Source of the DNA: Marinicella pacifica
GTDB lineage: Bacteria; Pseudomonadota; Gammaproteobacteria; Xanthomonadales; Marinicellaceae
NCBI RefSeq assembly: GCF_014636635.1
Contig: NZ_BMEO01000001.1
Span: 62,001 to 126,000, forward strand
Reading direction: 5' to 3'
DNA length: 64,000 nt
Under the pieces are notes generated by a model that saw only the letters and a list, made by a program, of their open reading frames with translations, made no database searches and was not told the origin of the DNA. Shown here piece by piece: positions 20,208 to 29,233 of the stretch. The stretch's first letter is position 1. Each line of letters starts with the position of its first letter. The position numbers and the translations under genes were made by a program.

Positions 20208-22322
20208 TTATTCAAGCTCAGCCAGCACACAACGAAGCACACCATATTCGTACAAACCATCTAAGGCGTCATAAACCGGTTTGAGCTTTTTGTCTTCGAT
20301 GTAACCGGTCATTTCAGCGGTTTCTTCAATGTAATCAATTTCATTGTCATCCAGTTCGGTCACCGCTTTACGGTCCACTAAACCGGCGGCAATGGCCTGA
20401 GCTAAGTGCGAATAAACGGTTTTGGTGTTTAAATCCAGGGTTTCGGCCACTGCATCCACTGATTCCAGTTCCAGAAAATGATCCAGCGTGACATTGACCT
20501 CATCTTCGAGTCGGTTATCCAGCTTTTCAGGCAAGGGGTTGTCTTTAATCACTTTCAGAAAAGCCTCACCGTATTTGGCCAGTTTGTATTCACCGACACC
20601 GGAAATATACATAAATTTTTCACCTTCAACCGGGCGTTTTCGAACCATTTCTAATAAGGAGGCATCACTAAAAATCACATAGGGCGGCACCCCATGTTCT
20701 GCGGCCAAATCAGTACGCAATTGGCGTAAAGCATTCCACAACACAGTGTCATGACGCCCCAGTTCCAGGTTATCGTTTTGGGCAGTTTTGTTTTTGGCTT
20801 TGACCACATCACGCAAATAAAAGGGTTCTTCGCCTTTTAAAATGGGTTTGGCTTTTTCAGTTAATTTAAGTGCGCCAAATTCATCATCCACTTCAATATA
20901 ACCAAGGCTAATGAGTTGTCGGTACAACCGCCGCCACCAGGTCTTGGGATGATTTTTACCGATACCGTAAACGTTTAATTGATGGTGTTTAAACTGTTTA
21001 ATCCGTTCTTCATTTTTATTGCCGATTAAAACATCAATCAAATACATCATCCCAAAGCGCTGTTCGGTGCGATAAATCGCCGACAACGCCATCTGGGCTT
21101 CGGTACTGGCATCAATTTTTTCAGGCGGATTCAGACAATTATCACAATTACCGCAGGGTTCGGCCAATTCCTCGCCAAAATAGCGTAACAAGGTGATGCG
21201 CCGGCATTCCAGTTGTTCACACAAATCCACCAGCGCATCCAATTTATTGTGCAGCACATTCTTATAGTCATCGCCGGCTTCAGAATCCCGGATAAACTGA
21301 CGTTGCATCACCACATCCTTGTAGTTATAGGCCATCCAGGCATTGGCGGGACGACCGTCACGGCCGGCACGGCCGGTTTCCTGATAATAGGATTCGATGT
21401 TTTTAGGCATACTGAAGTGGGCCACAAAGCGGACATCAGGTTTATCAATCCCCATGCCGAAAGCGATGGTGGCAACGATAATCACGCCCTCCTCAATAAG
21501 AAACCGATTTTGGTTTTTGGCCCTGACTTTGGCCGACAGACCGGCATGGTAGGGCAAAGCCGTGCGACCCTGAGCAGTCAAAAATTCAGCCACCGATTCC
21601 ACCTTACGCCGTGACAGGCAATAAACAATGCCGGCGTCATCGCTGTGGTTTTGGCTGATAAAATCCCAAAGCTGTTGCTTGCCTCGGTCCTGTTCTTCAA
21701 TGGCATAACGGATGTTGGGTCGGTCAAAGCTGGAAATAAACTGACGTGCTTTTTGTAAATCAAGTTCTTGAACGATTTCATCCCGTACCCGTTCATCTGC
21801 GGTGGCGGTCAGCGCCACCCGTGGTACATCGGGAAATTGTTGGCTCAAAACAGACAGGTTCTGATACTCAGGCCTGAAATCATGACCCCATTGTGACACA
21901 CAATGCGCTTCGTCAATGGCAAACAATGCAATATCAATGGTTTTCAAAAAAGCCTGCATGTCTTCATTGGATAAGCGTTCCGGCGACAAATACAACAAGT
22001 CCAAGTCGCCGCAACGGGCCTGCTGTTCAATGGATTCAACCTCTGAAGCAGATAACGTTGAATTAATATAAGCAGCACTGACTCCCAATAATTTCAGGGC
22101 ATTGACCTGATCTTCCATCAATGCGATTAAGGGCGAAATCACCACACCCACACCATCACGAACAATGGATGGAATTTGATAGCACAAAGACTTGCCGCCG
22201 CCGGTGGGCATCAACACCAGGGCATCTTCCCCTTTTAGAATAGAAGCCACAATTTCCGATTGATGATGACGGAAGTCACTGTAACCGAAGGTTTCTTTAA
22301 GTATTTTTTTTGCTCTGTTCAT
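20208..22322 (-). CDS. recQ: ATP-dependent DNA helicase RecQ
   Basis: The 704-residue protein has SF2 motifs in order: Q motif and GYSDFRHHQ, Walker [15 protein letters not shown], the DEAH box in [19 protein letters not shown], and [10 protein letters not shown] zinc site follows (C-x..[10 protein letters not shown]), then the winged-helix RQC domain and an HRDC domain ([16 protein letters not shown]). A C-terminal helix-turn-helix extension (about residues 610-700) makes it longer than E. coli RecQ; similar tails occur in other RecQ proteins. It unwinds DNA in recombination and replication repair. Confidence 0.94.
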   Translation of the reverse strand: MNRAKKILKETFGYSDFRHHQSEIVASILKGEDALVLMPTGGGKSLCYQIPSIVRDGVGVVISPLIALMEDQVNALKLLGVSAAYINSTLSASEVESIEQQARCGDLDLLYLSPERLSNEDMQAFLKTIDIALFAIDEAHCVSQWGHDFRPEYQNLSVLSQQFPDVPRVALTATADERVRDEIVQELDLQKARQFISSFDRPNIRYAIEEQDRGKQQLWDFISQNHSDDAGIVYCLSRRKVESVAEFLTAQGRTALPYHAGLSAKVRAKNQNRFLIEEGVIIVATIAFGMGIDKPDVRFVAHFSMPKNIESYYQETGRAGRDGRPANAWMAYNYKDVVMQRQFIRDSEAGDDYKNVLHNKLDALVDLCEQLECRRITLLRYFGEELAEPCGNCDNCLNPPEKIDASTEAQMALSAIYRTEQRFGMMYLIDVLIGNKNEERIKQFKHHQLNVYGIGKNHPKTWWRRLYRQLISLGYIEVDDEFGALKLTEKAKPILKGEEPFYLRDVVKAKNKTAQNDNLELGRHDTVLWNALRQLRTDLAAEHGVPPYVIFSDASLLEMVRKRPVEGEKFMYISGVGEYKLAKYGEAFLKVIKDNPLPEKLDNRLEDEVNVTLDHFLELESVDAVAETLDLNTKTVYSHLAQAIAAGLVDRKAVTELDDNEIDYIEETAEMTGYIEDKKLKPVYDALDGLYEYGVLRCVLAELE

Positions 22323-22442
22323 CTCTATTATTTTAGTTTAATACTTACTACTTACGCAAGCCCCAAAAATAAACAGCCATTCTCACTTTTTGAGACAACT
22401 GTGCTTTTTAATACAAGCTCATCAACAGAATGTGTATTTATC

Positions 22443-22700
22443 ATGACTTTATTGAATCGTTTTTACCGCACCGGACTCATGATTATGTCGACCACGCTGG
22501 CCATATTGATGATTAAACCCATGCTGATTGTTTTTATATTGACGGGTTTATTGATGAGCTACGTAATTCATTACATCATCAAACATCCGGCCTGGAGTCA
22601 TCTGATGGCACGGGTGGTGGCAGAATGTGTGGGTTTGATGCTTGTACTGGCATTTTTTGTCAGTTTAGTGGTGATTTACAGTCATTTAATCGCTCCCTGA
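22443..22700 (+). CDS. Small hypothetical inner-membrane protein
   Basis: The product has 85 residues from ATG 22443. The frame stays open upstream into the recQ start region, but that part is unlikely to be coding. Two or three hydrophobic helices are predicted (roughly 10-45 and 60-82), with few charged residues. I do not recognise the family. It lies between divergent recQ and the Slp lipoprotein gene, and the ribosome site is weak. Confidence 0.45.
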   Translation: MTLLNRFYRTGLMIMSTTLAILMIKPMLIVFILTGLLMSYVIHYIIKHPAWSHLMARVVAECVGLMLVLAFFVSLVVIYSHLIAP

Positions 22701-22740
22701 GTGCATTTAATTCAGCCTCTGTTTAATCAAGCTGGTTATA

Positions 22741-23178
22741 ATGGTTTTTAATTTTGCCAAAATCATGTTAAAAATTTTACCGGTTGTTTTGACCCTGATA
22801 TTAACCGCTTGTGCACAGCCGCCCAAGCCATTGCGTGGCGATTACAGCACCATGCCGCCACAGCAATACCAGAAAACGCCCGTCACAGACTTAAAAATAC
22901 GTTGGACCGGTATTGTGATTGATGTTGAAAATAAACCTGATCATAGTTGTTTAACCGTGATGGCCAAGGTACCGAATCAATACGCCCGGCCGTCCTATCA
23001 AAACCGCGTCGATCTGGGCCGTTTTATTGCCTGTAAACCAAAGTTTTTAGAACCTAAATATTTCACAAACAGAGCTGTTACCGTTACCGGCCGGGTTAAA
23101 CGCCTGGTGGTGAAAAAAATCGATGAACTGGATTATAACTATCCCCTGGTGGATGCGGATGTAATTTACTTGTGGTGA
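22741..23178 (+). CDS. Slp-family outer-membrane lipoprotein
   Basis: The 145-residue protein has a lipoprotein signal with lipobox LTAC-A near residue 23. The mature part shows Slp/YeaY family landmarks: a start near the PP(K)PLRGDY stretch, W-x-G-x-I-x-x-V-E-N, GRFIACKPKFLEP, VTVTGRV and the final YPLVDADVIYLW. Slp proteins are small outer-membrane lipoproteins linked in E. coli to starvation and acid stress; their molecular role is unclear. Its 3' end overlaps the convergent glycosyltransferase gene by 13 bp. Confidence 0.8.
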   Translation: MVFNFAKIMLKILPVVLTLILTACAQPPKPLRGDYSTMPPQQYQKTPVTDLKIRWTGIVIDVENKPDHSCLTVMAKVPNQYARPSYQNRVDLGRFIACKPKFLEPKYFTNRAVTVTGRVKRLVVKKIDELDYNYPLVDADVIYLW

Positions 23179-24215
23179 TTATCGAACACTTGCGTGACTC
23201 GATGCATCACATCGTCCACAGTAATTAACTCCATGACACCGGGCAATTCCGTTTTGGTGCCCCATGTCACCTGATCCACCGGTTTATTGAGAAATTGCCG
23301 GCAAGCTTCGGGGTATTTATTGACCGTCAATTGTGGAAACTGATAACTGCCGGAACGTTCTGGGTTGCTGGCAGCCATTAAGCCAATCACCGATGTGCCC
23401 ACCGCGCCGGCCATATGCAACGGCCCCGAATCCGGCGAAATCACCAAATCAACCAGGCTCAGTAACGACCATAACTGTTTTAACGTGTCCTGACCGGCCA
23501 GGTTTAAAACTGGAGATTGGCATTGGGCAACAATCTCTGCCACAAAAGATTTTTCCTTGTACGACGGGCTGGCGGTCAAAATAACATGTGCATCGTATCG
23601 TTGTTTAATCGCATCGATCAATGCCGCGTAACGTTGTGTTGACCAGTTTCTGAGTGGATGGCTGGAACAGGGACTGATGAGAATGTTCTTTTGCTGTGGC
23701 TGAATATGACGGGTCGCCCAGTCGCGGTCTGTTTGTTCAATCGGCAAAGTCCAGTCCATCACCGGCTCACAACCCAGGTGATAAACAAATTGCATAAAAC
23801 CATCCAACACGTGGTATTGAGGCAATGCCGCCACCATCTCATTCACCACCCAGCCGTGCAATTCCTTATGCCGTGTTTTGTCATAACCAATTCGTCGCCG
23901 TGCCGGAATAAACCGAGAAATCATATTGGCACGAAAGGACAGCTGCATCTGTAACAACACATCAAAGCGCTGTCTCCGCAGAGAACGCCTTAATTGAGAC
24001 AGACTTGTCAGCATGTGATTTTTATCAAAAACGATAAAATCAACCCCCGGCAGTCCCTGCAGTAATCGGTACTCTAATCGACCAATCACCCAGGTGATGG
24101 ATACACCCGGCAATCCGGCCTGCAAACTTTTCACCACCGGAATCATATGGGTGACATCACCGATGGCGGACAGCCGTAATAAACAGATGGAGCGAACCGT
24201 TGGGTTTGTTGTCAT
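23166..24215 (-). CDS. Glycosyltransferase family 9 (heptosyltransferase-like) protein
   Basis: The 349-residue protein begins with ICLLRLSAIGDVTHMIPVVKSLQ, the typical GT9 N-terminal motif. It has the C-terminal nucleotide-sugar site region LVDLVISPDSGPLHMAGAVGTSVIGL. GT9 enzymes add ADP-activated heptose to the lipid A-Kdo or inner core of LPS. It is divergent from kdkA, another LPS-core gene, with 54 bp between starts, which supports a role in inner core assembly. Which heptose it adds (WaaC, WaaF or WaaQ type) cannot be settled here. Confidence 0.85.
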   Translation of the reverse strand: MTTNPTVRSICLLRLSAIGDVTHMIPVVKSLQAGLPGVSITWVIGRLEYRLLQGLPGVDFIVFDKNHMLTSLSQLRRSLRRQRFDVLLQMQLSFRANMISRFIPARRRIGYDKTRHKELHGWVVNEMVAALPQYHVLDGFMQFVYHLGCEPVMDWTLPIEQTDRDWATRHIQPQQKNILISPCSSHPLRNWSTQRYAALIDAIKQRYDAHVILTASPSYKEKSFVAEIVAQCQSPVLNLAGQDTLKQLWSLLSLVDLVISPDSGPLHMAGAVGTSVIGLMAASNPERSGSYQFPQLTVNKYPEACRQFLNKPVDQVTWGTKTELPGVMELITVDDVMHRVTQVFDNHHK

Positions 24216-24269
24216 GCTTCAAATCATTTAAAATGACCTATTCTATCACTGAATTTTAAACTCAACACT

Positions 24270-24986
24270 TTGCATCAAAGCAAAAAAAACAAACGGCGTT
24301 TTCTGGTTCATCCCGAAACCCAATCAGAGCCGACAGAAAACTGGTTCAGTGCCCAACACTGGGCCAACCAGGGACGCTTACTCGGAACTTATGCCGGTCG
24401 CGGTTCTGTCTGGATCATCAAATCTGATGACGGCAAATGGGTGCTAAAACATTATTACCGGGGCGGCTTATATGCCAAAATCAGTCGCGACAAATACCTC
24501 TGGTCAGGTTTTAACAGTACCCGCGCCGTGCGAGAATTTAACTTATTGTTGCACATGGAAAAATTGGGTTTACCCTGCCCAAAACCGGTGGCCGTACAGA
24601 TTCAGAGATTCGGCTTGTTTTACACCAATGACTTAATCACCCAATACATCACCCACCAGTTCACTTTTGCCGAGAAACTGACACAATCGGACCCCACTTT
24701 GTGGCAACAGGTGGGCACCGTGATTGGCCGATTTCATGCCGCCGGTATTTATCATGCAGATCTCAATGTACACAATCTGTTGATTCATCAGGATTCAATA
24801 TATCTGATTGATTTCGATAAAGGTGAAATCAAAAAAAACCGTAAACATTGGCCCCAAAGTAACCTGGCCCGTTTAAAAAGGTCTATTGAAAAAGAAACTG
24901 ACAGCCGTTGTGAACAGGACTTCAAGAAACACTGGCAAGCCCTGCTCAGTGGTCACCGGGATGCCATGCAAAATGTCTCGAAATAA
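24270..24986 (+). CDS. kdkA: 3-deoxy-D-manno-octulosonic acid kinase
   Basis: KdkA phosphorylates the Kdo residue of lipid A-Kdo in the inner membrane. The 238-residue protein has the kinase-like signatures LKHYYRGGLYAKISRDKYLW, the catalytic HADLNVHNLL and the metal-binding LIDFDKGEI; from memory these align with Haemophilus KdkA along the whole chain. No ATG fits the N-terminus, so TTG 24270 (residues MHQSKK when initiated) is the probable start. The gene overlaps uvrC by 14 bp. Pairing with a divergent GT9 gene fits an LPS-core locus. Confidence 0.88.
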   Translation: MHQSKKNKRRFLVHPETQSEPTENWFSAQHWANQGRLLGTYAGRGSVWIIKSDDGKWVLKHYYRGGLYAKISRDKYLWSGFNSTRAVREFNLLLHMEKLGLPCPKPVAVQIQRFGLFYTNDLITQYITHQFTFAEKLTQSDPTLWQQVGTVIGRFHAAGIYHADLNVHNLLIHQDSIYLIDFDKGEIKKNRKHWPQSNLARLKRSIEKETDSRCEQDFKKHWQALLSGHRDAMQNVSK

Positions 24987-26799
24987 GCCTTTCGACGCCA
25001 AAAAATTTATCGCTGAATTGCCCACCTCTCCCGGCGTCTATCAGATGCTGGACAGCACGGGGCAGATTATCTATGTCGGCAAAGCACGCATCTTAAAAAA
25101 CCGGGTCAGCAGTTATTTTAACGGCAGTGCCAAAGACAACAAAACCATGGCCCTGGTGCGGCAAATCGCCGACATGCGTTACCACATCACACAATCCGAG
25201 GGCGATGCCTTAATCCTGGAAAACCAGCTGATTAAAAAACACACCCCGAAATACAATATTCTGCTCAAAGACGGTAAAAGCTATCCGTATATTTATATTT
25301 CAACCGATGCCGATGAATTTCCCCGCATCACCTATGCGCGGGGTAAAAAGAAACGCAAAGGCCGGTATTTTGGCCCTTACCCGAGTTCACCGTCGGTGCG
25401 TTATGCCCTGAATTTCCTGCAAAAAGTCTTTAAAGTCCGGCAATGCACCAACAGCTTTTACAGTAACCGCTCACGGCCTTGTTTGCAACATCAGATTAAC
25501 CGCTGCACCGCACCCTGTGTCGGTTTGGTTTCAAAGAAAGACTACCAAAAACAAATTAAATACACCATCGACTTTATTGAAGGTAAATCATCACAGGTGG
25601 TGGACAGTCTGGTTAAAGAAATGGAACAGGCTTCAGCGGATATGAGCTACGAACTGGCCGCCGAGATACGCGACCAGATCAAGGCCATCCGCAGCATCCA
25701 ATCACATCAGGCAGTGGAAACCGGTCTCACCGATCAGATTGACGTCCTGTCAGTCGGACAGGAAGCCGGTCTTTATATCGTCACGGTCGGCACCGTGCGC
25801 AATGGCCAGTTTCTGGGTAACCGCAACCATTTTCCCAACACCCCGAAAGACATCACTCTGCCCGATTTATTACACGACTTTATCAGCCAGTATTATGACG
25901 AGGACATACTGCCCAATCGCCTAATCTGCAATATTGAACCCAGCGATAAAAACGATCTGGCGGAATTACTCAGTGTCCTTAAAGGCAAAAAAGTCTTTAT
26001 CACCGCCAAACCCCGCGGTCAGCAGTTAAAACTGCTAAAACAAACCACTGAAAATATGCACAACGCCCTGCAGGTACAAGTCAATAAATACGCCAGCTGG
26101 CAGAAAAAATGGGATTTATGGGTCACTGAACTGGGCTTTAAGACAATGCCCGAACGCATTGAATGTTTTGACATTTCTCATCAAATGGGTGAGCACACCC
26201 GGGCTTCTTGCGTGGTGTTCGATGCACAAGGCGCGGATAAAAAAATGTATCGCCAATACATTATTTCCGGTATTCAGGGCGGTGATGATTACGCCGCCAT
26301 GTCGCAGGTGATTGAAAAACGCCTCGACAGCCTAAAAAAACGCGATATTCCACTGCCTGATGCATTTATTATCGACGGCGGTAAAGGTCAGGTCAATCAG
26401 GCGGTAAAGATATTAAAAGAACAGAATCTCGAAAGCGTCCGCATTATCGGTGTGACCAAAGATGAAAACCGCACCGCCGGCAATGAACGCATTTATCTGC
26501 CCGAACGTCATGAATTTATAAGCCCCGAGCCGCATGGTTTATTGTCTTTAATGATGCAACATATTCGTGATGAAGCCCATCGATTTGCCATTAAAAGCCA
26601 TCGCAAAGCTTTTAAAAAATCACGAAATACATCATTGTTGGAAAACATACCCGGCATCGGCCAGGCCAGACGCAATCAATTATTGAAACACTTTGGGGGC
26701 CTTCAGGGCCTCAAACAGGCCGGTATCGATGACATCCAGAAAGTCCCCGGCATCAGCGAAAAACTGGCACAAGAAGTCTTTAGCCATCTGCATCAATAA
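24973..26799 (+). CDS. uvrC: Excinuclease ABC subunit UvrC
   Basis: UvrC makes both incisions in nucleotide excision repair. The chosen start is ATG 24973 (MSRNKPFDAKKF), giving 608 residues as in E. coli; the frame is open 29 codons upstream, but within kdkA. Domains in order: GIY-YIG endonuclease (GVYQML...IIYVGKA, about 21-40), a Cys-containing region, a UVR motif (YELAAEIRDQIKAIRSI), an RNase H-like C-terminal nuclease (ECFDISHQMGEHTRASCVVF, DAFIIDGGKGQVNQA) and tandem helix-hairpin-helix motifs (IPGIGQARRNQLL, VPGISEKLAQEV). The 14-bp overlap with kdkA suggests coupled translation. Its end overlaps the convergent App1-like gene by 20 bp. Confidence 0.96.
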   Translation: MSRNKPFDAKKFIAELPTSPGVYQMLDSTGQIIYVGKARILKNRVSSYFNGSAKDNKTMALVRQIADMRYHITQSEGDALILENQLIKKHTPKYNILLKDGKSYPYIYISTDADEFPRITYARGKKKRKGRYFGPYPSSPSVRYALNFLQKVFKVRQCTNSFYSNRSRPCLQHQINRCTAPCVGLVSKKDYQKQIKYTIDFIEGKSSQVVDSLVKEMEQASADMSYELAAEIRDQIKAIRSIQSHQAVETGLTDQIDVLSVGQEAGLYIVTVGTVRNGQFLGNRNHFPNTPKDITLPDLLHDFISQYYDEDILPNRLICNIEPSDKNDLAELLSVLKGKKVFITAKPRGQQLKLLKQTTENMHNALQVQVNKYASWQKKWDLWVTELGFKTMPERIECFDISHQMGEHTRASCVVFDAQGADKKMYRQYIISGIQGGDDYAAMSQVIEKRLDSLKKRDIPLPDAFIIDGGKGQVNQAVKILKEQNLESVRIIGVTKDENRTAGNERIYLPERHEFISPEPHGLLSLMMQHIRDEAHRFAIKSHRKAFKKSRNTSLLENIPGIGQARRNQLLKHFGGLQGLKQAGIDDIQKVPGISEKLAQEVFSHLHQ

Positions 26800-27922
26800 G
26801 TACGCTCTCTGCCTCAATGACTTCCATCCCTTTAAATCGATCAGCATTATTTTCAGCATCGTTGAGCACATCACGGATAAATATGGTTTTCACCTGATCC
26901 GGAAACTGTTCCCGGATATGCGCAAACACTTCAGGGTCATGCTCACCGGAATCACCGATTAAGGTAAACATCCGTTGAGGGAAATGTGAAAATATTTCGG
27001 TGATTTGGCGAATTTTTTGCTTCTCGGATGCCTTGGAACCAAGTTTAATAAGTCGATAGAAATCACCGTAAGTTTCACCTTCAAGCAAATGTAAACGCAC
27101 ATTTTTCATATGCACACTGCCGTGAGGAAAGCCGACTATATCGCTAAATAAAAATTCAGATAAAGGCTGAAACATCTGCCACGGCCCGCCACTGACATAA
27201 TGAAAAGCGGTGCCTTCATCGAAGGTTTTAAACAAAGCCTGCATCTGCGGCACCGGCTGAAACGGCTTAAAAAAAGTATTCATCATCACCACCGCCTCAC
27301 CTTCGGTGATTTCGGTAATTTTCAGGGTGTCGTCGATATCGGATATCACTGAATGACCCACCGGTTTAATCAATTGAATTCGGCCTGCCCCCACATGGTC
27401 TTTGCCCACTGCCTCAAAAGTTAACCAGCCGTTGTTCGATTGCTGCGCCGCCAATAAAGTCTTCGCCCGTTCTTGTGACAGGGTTAATTCAGCCAATAAC
27501 AAACCATTAAAATCGGTGCGTTTATCCCCCTCTACTGACTGTAAACGCATAATTTCACTCTCAGGATCACCATCAAAACGAATATGTACCGCCTCAAATG
27601 ACTCACTGTCTGCCACGAAATCCTTAAAACGCATGCGAAACATGGCCTGCTGGTCAACACTTAATTGCTCTAAGCCGGCTTTATTGCGCACCACCCGTTT
27701 AGACAATTTTGATAATTGCCGGCCAAACCAACCGTCATGCTCATGCACCCAGACCCGCAATGGAATTCGCCACTGGTCATCATCTAAATAACCGTAACTG
27801 GGGTAAAAGGTCACATGTTCCTGATCACGCATGGTTTGTTTCTCTGTTTTGTTATTAGCGGCTGCTGCCGACAGGAATGTCAGTAATAATATCAACGAAA
27901 CGGCACATCGTACAAACATCAT
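26780..27922 (-). CDS. App1-family (DUF2183) phosphatase, exported
   Basis: The 380-residue protein has a signal peptide (hydrophobic core near 8-20, cleavage near AAA-NN). The C-terminal DUF2183 domain carries the HAD-like motif VISDIDDTLKITE (catalytic DxDxT), the serine-containing HYVSGGPWQ and the acidic LIGDSGEHDPEVF. Yeast App1 is a phosphatidate phosphatase with this domain; bacterial members are assumed to be phosphatases but their substrates are unknown. The signal peptide suggests periplasmic activity. It precedes trmL-side sequence on the same strand but trmL reads toward it from upstream with a 7-bp gap, so the two may be co-transcribed. Confidence 0.82.
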   Translation of the reverse strand: MMFVRCAVSLILLLTFLSAAAANNKTEKQTMRDQEHVTFYPSYGYLDDDQWRIPLRVWVHEHDGWFGRQLSKLSKRVVRNKAGLEQLSVDQQAMFRMRFKDFVADSESFEAVHIRFDGDPESEIMRLQSVEGDKRTDFNGLLLAELTLSQERAKTLLAAQQSNNGWLTFEAVGKDHVGAGRIQLIKPVGHSVISDIDDTLKITEITEGEAVVMMNTFFKPFQPVPQMQALFKTFDEGTAFHYVSGGPWQMFQPLSEFLFSDIVGFPHGSVHMKNVRLHLLEGETYGDFYRLIKLGSKASEKQKIRQITEIFSHFPQRMFTLIGDSGEHDPEVFAHIREQFPDQVKTIFIRDVLNDAENNADRFKGMEVIEAESVLIDADG

Positions 27923-27929
27923 CTTTTGA

Positions 27930-28391
27930 TTACATCAAATCCGGAAAACCCAGCTGCGCTAAAGCTTGATACACCACAATCGCCGCGGTATTGGATAAAT
28001 TTAAACTCCGGCTGTCCGCTTTCATCGGAATCCGCACCGGGTAAATCAAATCATGTCCCCTCACCTCTTCCGGCAAGCCCCGCGTCTCCGGCCCCAATAA
28101 CAGACAATCATTATCCGCATACGTGACCTGATGGGAATAATCCGTTGCCTTGGTGGTTAAGGCATAAATACAATGAAAATCAGTGTCTTGCATAAAAGAA
28201 TTAAAGTTCTTATGCTCAACAACTTGCGCCCACTCATAATAATCCAGACCCGCTCGCCTGAGCGCCTTTGTCTCCATCTCAAAACCCAACGGATGAATCA
28301 AATGCAACTGCACCCCGGTATTCGCACACAATCGAATAATATTCCCCGTATTCGGCGGGATTTCAGGTTCATACAGGGCTAAATGCAGCAT
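27930..28391 (-). CDS. trmL: tRNA (cytidine(34)-2'-O)-methyltransferase TrmL
   Basis: TrmL methylates the ribose of the wobble base in the two tRNA-Leu isoacceptors that it recognises. The chosen start is ATG 28391 ([17 protein letters not shown]), which matches the family N-terminus; the open frame extends 18 codons upstream. The 153-residue SPOUT protein has the knot motifs [28 protein letters not shown] and RSLNLSNTAAIVVYQAL. A diverged second copy of its first ~62 codons and upstream region lies at 31062-31250. Confidence 0.93.
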   Translation of the reverse strand: MLHLALYEPEIPPNTGNIIRLCANTGVQLHLIHPLGFEMETKALRRAGLDYYEWAQVVEHKNFNSFMQDTDFHCIYALTTKATDYSHQVTYADNDCLLLGPETRGLPEEVRGHDLIYPVRIPMKADSRSLNLSNTAAIVVYQALAQLGFPDLM

Positions 28392-28492
28392 AAACGGTAT
28401 GTGAAAAACAAAGATTTTATTGTATGCGGAGATAGCTGATTTCACAAATAGTTAAAACCAACATCAACTGTTTAAATTTCATATTTTAGTAG

Positions 28493-28569
28493 GTTGGGCT
28501 AAGCAAAGCGCAGCCCAACTTGAACACTACCTGTTTTATCTCGTTCCCATGCTCTAGCGTGGGAACGAG
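28493..28569. repeat. Two adjacent dispersed hairpin repeats upstream of trmL
   Basis: GTTGGGCT (28493-28500) pairs with AGCCCAAC (28512-28519). CTCGTTCCCA (28540-28549) pairs with TGGGAACGAG (28560-28569). Both resemble short palindromic intergenic repeats that I recall from many proteobacterial genomes. The first has a second copy at 31352-31377. They mark the edge of a region of broken genes. Confidence 0.7.
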
Positions 28570-28581
28570 GGTAAATACGAA

Positions 28582-29185
28582 TCATAACTCAAAATTAAAC
28601 GAATTATTGGCACCATCAGTTTGTTTCGCATAAACCAGACCAATACTTAACAAACCCTTTTCAAGTTCTAAGAATGAATCAAAAGCCACACCGGTGGTTT
28701 TCGTTTAGAATCCTGGCACATCTTCATTATCAATGTCGCAATAGAACAAAACCGGTTTATGTTGGCCATTCCAGATTTTAGACCAGTTAGCCAGTCGTGT
28801 TTTGTTGTCATGATCACCGGCCGCGACATCGTCACCAAATTCGGTTAACCCGATTCACATAGACCAGCTGTAAATGACTGCCGTCTAACTCAAAATCTGC
28901 ACGGGCCGCGTCGAAGGTTTGTTCGTTTTTGCCGCCAGGCCACACCCCCAATAAAGCGTTGATTATCAAAGACAATTCTTTGTCGTCCCAGTTTAAAGTT
29001 GTGATCTGAAAAATGCAGATTAAACCACGCCTGGTTAATCTCATTACCCATAGGGTCAGCCACAACCCGGTATTGGGTGCGATTGGGGGTGTTACCGCCA
29101 CCGGCATTGAACTTATCGCCCAGAATATCTGTGACGTTATCCACCTGAAAGCGGCTTATCAAATAGCCATATTTATCTATAATAA
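28582..29185 (-). pseudogene. Decayed alginate-export-like porin, truncated and frameshifted
   Basis: Translated pieces match the porin at 13035-14255 along a continuous stretch. NAGGGNTPNRTQYRVVADP, NEINQAW, LGRQRIVFDNQRFIGGVAWRQ and YVNRVNRIW all have near-identical counterparts there, followed by (after a frame change) an EDVPGF stretch and then GLLSIGLVYAKQ. At least one frameshift lies near 28910 and a stop interrupts the frame near 28707. The signal peptide end and the C-terminal third are missing, and the frame ends at a TGA (28582-28584). The residue identity is high enough to show common origin but too low for a recent duplication. Confidence 0.85.
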
Positions 29186-29233
29186 AAAATAGGCAGACCT
29201 TCCCTGGTCTCATACATACATCTGACTCAATGG

